35,414 bases of DNA from Streptomyces exfoliatus (lineage in GTDB: Bacteria > Actinomycetota > Actinomycetes > Streptomycetales > Streptomycetaceae). A program made the position numbers and the translations under genes. Positions 30,330 to 35,414 of the stretch are shown here, one piece after another. The notes under the pieces were generated by a model. That model was given only the letters and a program-made list of their open reading frames with translations, had not been told where the DNA came from and searched no databases. Location of the stretch: positions 1 to 35,414 of the forward strand of contig NZ_JNZP01000047.1 in NCBI RefSeq assembly GCF_000725545.1. The letters run 5' to 3'. Within the stretch, counting starts at the first letter, position 1, and the number at the start of each line of letters is the position of its first letter.

Positions 30330-30796
30330 CTAGGTGCGCGCGAAGGGCTGCGTCACATCCGCTGCCAGCCCTCGTATCCGAATGACCGACTGCCCGCGGC
30401 TCAGTCGCGGTCGAGCCGCGGCACCGACGCACAGAAACCTCGGACAACTCCGGCAAGACGTCGCGGATGCCCGCGCAACCCGCTGGTGAGCCCGGCAGGC
30501 AGTCGAGTCCACCGAGACCTCCCACTCGATGTGCCCTGCGGAATCCGCTTCGACCTGCAGTTTCTTCAGGACCTTGGCCCAGGTCCCGTCGATCTGCCAC
30601 CGTCGGAAGAGTGTGTACGCGGTCTCCCAGGGCCCGTACCGCTTGGGCACGTCCCGCCACGGCGAACCCGTGCGCGCCCGCCACCAGATCCCGTCGAAGC
30701 ACTGCCGCCGGTCCCGCGGCTTGCGCCCCATCCTCGGCAGCGGCGGCAACACCGCCTCCGGCCCCTCCCACTGTGCATCCGTCAGGTCGTCACGAG
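30330..30796 (-). pseudogene. IS5-family transposase, N-terminal half
   Basis: The minus strand reads LTDAQWEGPEAVLPPLPRMG then RKPRDRRQCFDGIWWRARTG, SPWRDVPKRYGPWETAYTLF and EWEVSVDSTACRAHQ, the first DDE Asp region of IS5-family transposases. After AHQ (about 30,490) the similarity to the family stops and the frame runs on without sense to 30,330. The element lacks its second half and its ends. It is a different subgroup from the copy at 27,611. Confidence 0.7.
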
Positions 30797-30864
30797 CCCT
30801 CCGAAGATCGTTTCACGACCTTGATCAACACTTACATCCAGACGAAGGCTATGCGTCGCAGTAG

Positions 30865-31230
30865 TCAGCAGATCTTGCCCGGCCCGGCCGCCGTGGCCCG
30901 CAGCAGATCCCGGAGGAGCACGAAGTCCATCTTCTCCGGTCGACGGAAGCGCAGACATCCCTTGCCCATGTCATAGCCTGCCAGCCGCTCAGCGAACGCC
31001 TCGCGGACATCGCTGCGCAGTAGATAGAAGGAGATGTACTGCTTCTGGCTCGCGAAGGCGATTTCCCCGATGCCTTCCCGCTCATAGGCGGGCATGCCGT
31101 AGGCCATCACCTCGGTGAACCCCTGCAGCTCTGCACGGCACAACTCACGCAGCCGGGTCAGAGCCACTTTGCGTTCCTCAGGTACCTCGGCGAGATAGCT
31201 GTCCACGTCTTCCGCCCGGCTTTGCACCAT
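30865..31230 (-). CDS. DUF1801 family protein, 121 aa
   Basis: ATG at 31,230 gives MVQSRAEDVDSYLAEVPEER, then LTRLRELCRAELQGFTEVMA and YGMPAYEREGIGEIAFASQK, QYISFYLLRSDVREAFAERL and GKGCLRFRRPEKMDFVLLRD. The pattern of a helical start, YGMPxY, a strand pair with YISFY and GKGCLRF is that of DUF1801 (YdhG-like) proteins. They are small cytoplasmic alpha/beta proteins; their activity is not established. The gene stands alone, with IS debris to its right in the minus direction and an IS701 scrap upstream. Confidence 0.85.
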   Translation of the reverse strand: MVQSRAEDVDSYLAEVPEERKVALTRLRELCRAELQGFTEVMAYGMPAYEREGIGEIAFASQKQYISFYLLRSDVREAFAERLAGYDMGKGCLRFRRPEKMDFVLLRDLLRATAAGPGKIC

Positions 31231-31242
31231 GATCCGAGCGTA

Positions 31243-31293
31243 CGCGGCACAGGCACCCGCTGGAGCGTCGAAGAATGCTTCCAGGCCGCCAAG
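31243..31293 (+). pseudogene. IS701-type transposase scrap, 17 codons
   Basis: One frame reads RGTGTRWSVEECFQAAK, which matches the conserved RWAIEECFQAAK around the catalytic Glu of IS701-family transposases. No similarity outside. A short relic only. Confidence 0.45.
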
Positions 31294-31333
31294 GGGCCGT
31301 GGACGGCCAGCGCTCCTCGCCCACGGACAGGAG

Positions 31334-31519
31334 TCATGAGGCCCGGTGGCGGGCCATCTCCTGGTACTGCGCCAAGTCGGTCAGGATGTCGCCGCGAGGG
31401 GCGGCGAGCTCGGCCGCGTGCGTCGCGCAGGCGTACACGTCATCGGCCGACCGTTCGGCTCCCGCGACCAGCCGGAGCGCTCCCGCGCACTCACGACTCC
31501 CACGAGCGCAGCGGATCAC
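31334..31519 (-). CDS. Small hypothetical protein, 61 aa
   Basis: GTG at 31,519 overlaps the stop of the gene before (GTGA). The protein is VIRCARGSRECAGALRLVAG then AERSADDVYACATHAAELAA and ends DLAQYQEMARHRAS. Three Cys and one His (C-R-G-S-R-E-C; ACATH) suggest a zinc-bound fold. Last of three coupled genes on the minus strand. Family not recognised, though small Cys-rich proteins of this sort are typical of streptomycete accessory operons. Confidence 0.6.
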   Translation of the reverse strand: MIRCARGSRECAGALRLVAGAERSADDVYACATHAAELAAPRGDILTDLAQYQEMARHRAS

Positions 31520-31683
31520 CGGTCCGACCTCGGGGTCGCACGCGAGGCGCGGTGACAACGGCAGTCGCATCGCTTCGCGGGGAAAACCAACGTACGGCCG
31601 ACGCGGACCTCGCCGATTTTGCACCAGGAGTGCTCGCCGAACTGGCAGTCGGGCAGGACCACCTGGCCCGCCTCGCAGGCCAT
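31516..31683 (-). CDS. Small Cys-rich protein, 55 aa
   Basis: ATG at 31,683 shares a base with the stop of the gene before (TGATG). The protein, MACEAGQVVLPDCQFGEHSW, CKIGEVRVGRTLVFPAKRCD, then CRCHRASRA, has five Cys and two His: a probable small zinc ribbon. The middle gene of three that overlap one another, so production is linked. Function unknown. Confidence 0.6.
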   Translation of the reverse strand: MACEAGQVVLPDCQFGEHSWCKIGEVRVGRTLVFPAKRCDCRCHRASRATPRSDR

Positions 31684-31943
31684 CAGTGACGCACCGGTTC
31701 GGTGCGTGAGGCCAGGCCCCGCTGCTCGCGGCACGGCGCGCATGCGACGCGGTGTTCGTCCACAAGCTCAGCGGTTGTGGACGGCCCCCCGTGGAAGTCG
31801 CACCAACCTCGCTTGTGGCGGGGGCATCCGCACGGGTCGAAGGGGCTGAAGGCGGGGATCTCGGTGGGGCGCGCGATCTGCTCGTGCGAGACGGAGTCTG
31901 TCGTCCCATCCGGTCTCACCCGGTACACCTTGATCGTCATCAT
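31683..31943 (-). CDS. Small Cys/His-rich protein, 86 aa
   Basis: Two ATG codons in a row (31,943 and 31,940) follow GGGAG. The protein begins MMTIKVYRVRPDGTTDSVSH and has FDPCGCPRHKRGWCDFHGGP and, further on, VACAPCREQRGL: a set of Cys and His that could bind zinc. The first gene of the minus-strand trio, it diverges from the DUF6879/XRE operon across 196 bases of GTGCAC motifs, so both operons are probably under the same control. Confidence 0.6.
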   Translation of the reverse strand: MMTIKVYRVRPDGTTDSVSHEQIARPTEIPAFSPFDPCGCPRHKRGWCDFHGGPSTTAELVDEHRVACAPCREQRGLASRTEPVRH

Positions 31944-31997
31944 GCCTGTGGCTCCCGTCGGCCGGTCAGCGGGGACGACATGAAAGTAGGGAGCGGC

Positions 31998-32118
31998 TGT
32001 GCACGCACACCAGCATTGTGCACGAGTGTGCACAGATTGCTGCGACCTTATGTCCAGGCGAGTCTGCACCCTTGACCGGGCGCCAAAACGAAGCGAAGTT
32101 GGTGCACATCAGTGCACA
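31998..32118. promoter_or_regulatory. Five-copy GTGCAC operator array
   Basis: TGTGCAC or GTGCACA occurs at 31,998-32,004, 32,017-32,023, 32,027-32,034 (palindrome TGTGCACA), 32,102-32,108 and 32,112-32,118. Two pairs are exactly 10 bases apart, one helical turn. The array fills the divergent gap between two operons, next to the XRE gene's unit, and is probably bound by that regulator. TTGACC at 32,072 is a possible -35. Confidence 0.6.
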
Positions 32119-32139
32119 GCCCTGCGAGGGAGGCCGAGC

Positions 32140-32400
32140 ATGTCCCTACAGTTCATCGGCGTAGACCCTGAGTCCGGTCAGACCGGAAGCCCGACCGCGT
32201 GGGTCGACGGACAGACCAGCGACATCGTGCTCCAGAGCTACGTCGCCGACGAGGCGACCCGGACCGAGTGCATCGAGAAGAACGCCCCCGGGCACGACAA
32301 GACGATCCCCGAGGGCGAGACCGTGATCCGGATCCCCGCTCACATGATCGACATCCTGAGGGAGGCCTGTGATGCCGCCGAGCGAGCCGCGGTTCGATGA
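32140..32400 (+). CDS. Small acidic hypothetical protein, 86 aa
   Basis: ATG at 32,140 with GAGGGAGG upstream. The protein begins MSLQFIGVDPESGQTGSPTA and has WVDGQTSDIVLQSYVADEAT, TIPEGETVIRIPAHMIDILR and a helical tail (EACDAAERAAVR). The fold would be a few strands and two helices. It is the first gene of a three-gene operon; the next gene starts 29 bases before its end. Such small acidic proteins go with DUF6879 and XRE genes in streptomycetes and may play the part of the DUF397-type partner. Confidence 0.7.
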   Translation: MSLQFIGVDPESGQTGSPTAWVDGQTSDIVLQSYVADEATRTECIEKNAPGHDKTIPEGETVIRIPAHMIDILREACDAAERAAVR

Positions 32401-32902
32401 GCTCCTCGCCGGCGCACGCCGCACGGCCACCCACCTGGAGATGCGGGACGTCTACGCCGTCCCGGACGAGGCGGACGACTATCGGCGATGGCGAGAGACC
32501 GGCGAACGAGACGTAGATCCCGCCTCCGCGTACTGGTCCCCATGGGTCGCGATGGTGAGGGCCGCCACTGCCCGCGGCGTCGCCATGCGGCGCGTACGGA
32601 TCATCTCAGAGCCGGTGAGCGACTACATCCGGTACGAGCATGCTGGCACCGTGGTGAACGTGCTCGCGGGCGAGGAGGTCCGCTGGCTGCCCAGGCATCA
32701 GGCGGTCGGCCTCCTTCTGCCGGCCGTGGACGGCTGGCTCATCGATGACCAACTGCTCGTCAACCACTTCACCGGCTCCGGCACATGGGCCACCCCGCCC
32801 ATGGAGCTGCGTACCGAGAGCGACCTCATACAGGCCTACGCCGACGCGGTCGAGGCAGCATGGGACCGCGCCGTTCCGCACCACCAGTACAAGATCAGCT
32901 AG
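32372..32902 (+). CDS. DUF6879 family protein, 176 aa
   Basis: ATG at 32,372 lies six bases after GGAGG; the GTG one codon before is possible. The protein has FDELLAGARRTATHLEMRDV, DDYRRWRETGERDVDPASAY, RVRIISEPVSDYIRYEHAGT and VGLLLPAVDGWLIDDQLLVN then HFTGSGTWA, the usual hallmarks of DUF6879. These proteins are coded next to DUF5753-type XRE regulators (WhiJ-like loci) and are thought to work with them; the biochemical role is open. Cytoplasmic, no membrane segment. Middle gene of its operon. Confidence 0.85.
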   Translation: MPPSEPRFDELLAGARRTATHLEMRDVYAVPDEADDYRRWRETGERDVDPASAYWSPWVAMVRAATARGVAMRRVRIISEPVSDYIRYEHAGTVVNVLAGEEVRWLPRHQAVGLLLPAVDGWLIDDQLLVNHFTGSGTWATPPMELRTESDLIQAYADAVEAAWDRAVPHHQYKIS

Positions 32903-32913
32903 CAGGAGTGCCC

Positions 32914-33786
32914 ATGTCCGTCTCCCCGTCGTCCTCGGCGCAGACCGCCCGCGAGGGCGTCGCGCGCCAGCTGCGCGAGCTGCGCCAGGACGCGGGGCTG
33001 ACGCTCGTACAGCTCGCCACCCAGTGCGGCTGGAGCCACTCCAAGATCTCTCGGATCGAAAACGCCAAGACCCCTCCGTCTTCGCCCGACATCGCCGCAT
33101 GGTGCCGAGCGTGCGGCGCCGAGAACCGGGCCCGCGACCTCGTCGCCCTCTCCCGCGACGCCGAGACCATGTACCAGGAGTGGAGGAGGAAGGCGCGCAC
33201 CGGGCTGCGCCAGCTCCAGAGCAGCTATCGCGACCTCTTTAACGCCACCCGGCACTTCCGGGTCTACTCGCCCACCCTCGTCCCCGGGCTCCTTCAGACC
33301 GAGGGCTACACCCGCGCCGTGCTCTCCAGCAACGCGGGGCTGCTCGGTATTCCGAACGACTCTGCCGAGGCCGCTGCTGCCCGCGCCGAGCGGTCCCAGA
33401 TCATCCACCGTGCGGGACGCCGGTTCGTGTTCGTCATCGAGGAATGCGCGCTCCGCTACCAGCTCGGCAGCAGCGACGACATGGCCGCGCAGCTCGGCCA
33501 CCTCCTGACGGCCGGCGCACTGCCCGCCGTCTCGCTCGGCATCATCCCCATGAGCACTCCGAACCGGAGGTTGTGGCCGCAGGAGGTGTTCCACCTGTAT
33601 GACAACACCCTTGCCTCCGTGGAGCTCCTCTCCGCGGAGGTGAACATCACGCAGCCAAGCGAGGTGGCGTTGTACGAGGTAGCGTTCGAGCAGCTCCGCG
33701 GCATGGCGGTGTACGGGGCAGCGGCACGCGCCCTGGTCCTCAACGCCATTGAGGCTCTGCCAGACGCGCAGACCGACGCAGCTTGA
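32914..33786 (+). CDS. XRE regulator with DUF5753 (WhiJ/Scr1-like), 290 aa
   Basis: ATG at 32,914, behind GCAGGAG. The helix-turn-helix occupies residues 14-75 (ARQLRELRQDAGLTLVQLAT, CGWSHSKISRIENAKTPPSS). The DUF5753 domain follows from about 100, with YSPTLVPGLLQTEGYTRAVL, RRFVFVIEECALRYQLGSSD, LLTAGALPAVSLGIIPMSTP and VFHLYDNTLASVELLSAEVN. Regulators of this type affect development and antibiotic production in streptomycetes and usually act with a small partner. It closes the DUF6879 operon and probably binds the GTGCAC array upstream. Confidence 0.9.
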   Translation: MSVSPSSSAQTAREGVARQLRELRQDAGLTLVQLATQCGWSHSKISRIENAKTPPSSPDIAAWCRACGAENRARDLVALSRDAETMYQEWRRKARTGLRQLQSSYRDLFNATRHFRVYSPTLVPGLLQTEGYTRAVLSSNAGLLGIPNDSAEAAAARAERSQIIHRAGRRFVFVIEECALRYQLGSSDDMAAQLGHLLTAGALPAVSLGIIPMSTPNRRLWPQEVFHLYDNTLASVELLSAEVNITQPSEVALYEVAFEQLRGMAVYGAAARALVLNAIEALPDAQTDAA

Positions 33787-33834
33787 ACCGAACGACGAAA
33801 CAGCCCCCTCCGCCGTTGGACATTGTTGAGTGGG

Positions 33835-34569
33835 TCAAGGCGCCAGCGCGGTGGCCACCTGAGCCAAGCGATCGGCTGACAAGGCGAAGAGGTTGGTGGG
33901 GTTGCGGAAGGAGTACTTGCCATCGTTCACGGAGAATCCGTGCCCGGCTACCGTCCAGCGCGCGGGGCCGGGTGCCCCTTGGTCCTCCAGGAGGGCAGAG
34001 GCGAGGGTCTCGGGGTCTTCCACGCTTGTGCGGGCGTGTAGCGCACCTGCCAGGCGGCCAACAGCGTCGTCGGGTACCGCATCGTCGCCGAACGCAGGCA
34101 GCAGGAGCAACAGACGGGAGTGGGGATCGGTGGTGCTGCCGCCGGGCAGCATGTTGTCCGCAGCTGCCACGAGTTCGGGCCAGGACAGGCCCGGACCCAT
34201 GAAGTGCCCGTCATCCCGCGCGAGGAGCTCGGCCTGCCCCCAGTCGGGGTGGTGGAGGAGGTAGTCGGTTCCGGTGTCGTCCGGGACAGTGCGGTAGACC
34301 ACGTGAAGACGATGATCAGCAGCGAGCGGAACCGTGAATGCCGGCCACTCGGCCCGCTCCCAGAGCTGCCTCTGGAAGTCGCCGGCCGCGTCATAGTCCG
34401 CGCCGAACAGCAGTTCCTCGGCCTCCTCGCTCTGGATACACGAGGAGAGGTGCCCCAGCCAGAAGAGCGGCTCGTTCAAGAGCCCGACCTGGTACATGAG
34501 GGGACCACCGTCGTAACCCGCTATCCGGGCAGGCTGCAGGTCTGCACTGTTCATCACGGGGGACATCAT
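33835..34569 (-). CDS. Hypothetical protein, immunity-like, 244 aa
   Basis: ATG at 34,569 (a second ATG follows at once). The protein reads NSADLQPARIAGYDGGPLMY, GLLNEPLFWLGHLSSCIQSE, LWERAEWPAFTVPLAADHRL, then HVVYRTVPDDTGTDYLLHHP and DWGQAELLARDDGHFMGPGL. The end has RWTVAGHGFSVNDGKYSFRN. An acidic protein rich in Trp and His without signal or membrane parts, like many streptomycete orphan immunity proteins. No named family comes to mind. It converges on the XRE gene, with 48 bases between. Confidence 0.7.
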   Translation of the reverse strand: MMSPVMNSADLQPARIAGYDGGPLMYQVGLLNEPLFWLGHLSSCIQSEEAEELLFGADYDAAGDFQRQLWERAEWPAFTVPLAADHRLHVVYRTVPDDTGTDYLLHHPDWGQAELLARDDGHFMGPGLSWPELVAAADNMLPGGSTTDPHSRLLLLLPAFGDDAVPDDAVGRLAGALHARTSVEDPETLASALLEDQGAPGPARWTVAGHGFSVNDGKYSFRNPTNLFALSADRLAQVATALAP

Positions 34570-34622
34570 GCCGCCCTGGCTCCGCGTCCTTGAGGCCGGG
34601 CGCACCAGCCGATACGCACCCC

Positions 34623-34789
34623 AACCACTCCGTGCAGTCCCGGGTTCTGCACGCCTACCTGGGCTGGCGCAACGCCAACGCCCGCCACCGCGACGTCTTG
34701 GCCGCCGAACGCAAGGAACGCCCGCATCCGCAGCGAGAAGGGCATCCGCTGGGGCGGACGCCCCCTCGCCGCCGATGCCTGCATGACCC
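34623..34789 (+). pseudogene. IS630-family transposase, C-terminal remnant with frameshift
   Basis: The plus strand reads NHSVQSRVLHAYLGWRNANA RHRDVLAAERKE and, after a shift of frame near 34,725, RIRSEKGIRWGGRPLAADA. YLAWRNA...LAAERRERARIRSE..WGGRP is the usual C-terminal pattern of streptomycete IS630 transposases. The rest is missing. In 34,790-34,997 I see nothing more. Confidence 0.5.
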
Positions 34790-34997
34790 GGCGAACCTAC
34801 GCGGCCAAAGCTAGGCGGCTTCTTTCGGACTGTCGTATCCAGTGGCCCGGCCACGCCACGGCCTGAGCGGGGTGACTCAACGCTCGACGGTGCTCCGTTC
34901 CTGTAGGCCTCGCAGTCGAAGGCCGCTGGCCTGCCGCCACGGCTGCTGAGTCAAGGACACTCATCAACCAACGATCAGATGATCCGCAGGAAAAGCT

Positions 34998-35396
34998 TCA
35001 GTACCCGCGGCCCCACCAGAACAGCGTCACCGCCGCTGCCAGCAGGAGACCAGCCCCGGCCAGGAACCTGGCGGCCCTCGGGCGCCGACGCGGGTCCGAG
35101 AACGCCGAGAGGAGCAGGAGGGGGACCGACGGGGAGAAGACGAGCATCCCGACCCAGGAGCCGATCAGCGACCACGGCAGCAGCACCGCCGCGATGGTCC
35201 CGGTGGCCCACTGGAAGGCGGAGGGCCGGGCGTACAGGAACAGCGGTACGGCGGTCAACATCGTGGTCGCGACCACGAGGGGGAGTACGAAGAAGGGGTC
35301 GCCGGAGGCGATGACCGGCGTTAGCGGGGTGACCACGGCGCACGCGGCCAGGCCGACCTGCCACGGATGAACACTCTCGCGCGCGGTGACCCGCAT
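34998..35396 (-). CDS. Membrane protein, four helices, 132 aa
   Basis: ATG at 35,396 reads MRVTARESVHPWQVGLAACA. Four hydrophobic segments follow: WQVGLAACAVVTPLTPVIA, FFVLPLVVATTMLTAVPLFL, WATGTIAAVLLPWSLIGSWV with GMLVFSPSVPLLLLSAF, and FLAGAGLLLAAAVTLFWW. A basic loop (SDPRRRPRAAR) lies before the last. There is no catalytic motif. Family not recognised; a small integral membrane protein of unknown function. Confidence 0.75.
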   Translation of the reverse strand: MRVTARESVHPWQVGLAACAVVTPLTPVIASGDPFFVLPLVVATTMLTAVPLFLYARPSAFQWATGTIAAVLLPWSLIGSWVGMLVFSPSVPLLLLSAFSDPRRRPRAARFLAGAGLLLAAAVTLFWWGRGY

Positions 35397-35414
35397 GGCC
35401 GCCCCCAGAATTCG

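Noticed and set aside
1..35414. CRISPR array, tRNA or rRNA genes
   Set aside because: No evenly spaced direct repeats, no cloverleaf with a T-loop consensus and no rRNA segments were seen on reading either strand.

Overview
The window is very GC-rich and uses GTG and TTG starts freely. It carries families typical of streptomycetes: XRE regulators with a WhiJ-like layout, a DUF6879 protein, a DUF1801 protein, Tn4556-type Tn3 ends and IS5-family elements with CTAG/TTAG targets. It is most likely an accessory region of a Streptomyces (or close relative) chromosome arm or large plasmid. I saw no rRNA, tRNA or CRISPR array.

Layout. 1-2,180: the tail of an IS5-type transposase, a possible small toxin-antitoxin pair, a hypothetical gene, and decayed remnants including a pentapeptide-repeat membrane protein. 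2,251-7,084: a coupled minus-strand unit (four small proteins, then after a hairpin-rich leader a MoaA-like radical SAM protein, a P-loop thymidylate-kinase-like protein and a Nudix hydrolase), divergent from an XRE regulator with a repeat-like C-terminus. 7,085-10,475: two frameshifted genes, then a secreted protein and a lipoprotein separated by a hairpin. 10,476-16,873: a patchwork of gene scraps, two immunity-like or hypothetical genes, a broken secreted HNH nuclease, a broken FG-GAP secreted protein and a CehA/McbA-type PHP hydrolase.

16,874-23,127: a complete Tn3-family transposon with 46-bp imperfect terminal repeats, transposase, a res-like region, a serine resolvase, and a cargo of an ArsR-type repressor plus an MFS exporter. 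The repressor gene seems to be read from a leaderless promoter under an AT-rich palindrome. Truncated genes abut both ends and no target duplication is seen.

23,265-27,331: a MoxR-type AAA ATPase and a VWA/HExxH (DUF2201-like) protein, coupled, behind a 465-residue protein of unknown function. 27,574-30,860: degraded IS5-family copies, solo IS ends, a 167-bp MITE-like element, a small hypothetical gene and a TPR/membrane protein. 30,865-35,396: a DUF1801 protein, then a divergent pair of operons (three small Cys-rich proteins one way; small acidic protein, DUF6879 and a DUF5753-type XRE regulator the other) around an array of five GTGCAC motifs, an immunity-like gene, an IS630 scrap and a membrane protein.

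Two themes stand out. First, many non-mobile genes between 1.7 and 14.3 kb are broken by one- or two-base indels, so either the region is decaying or the assembly has indel errors. Second, three intact multi-gene units have no assigned function that I can name: the radical SAM/kinase/Nudix unit, the unknown/MoxR/VWA unit and the small Cys-rich/DUF6879/XRE unit.
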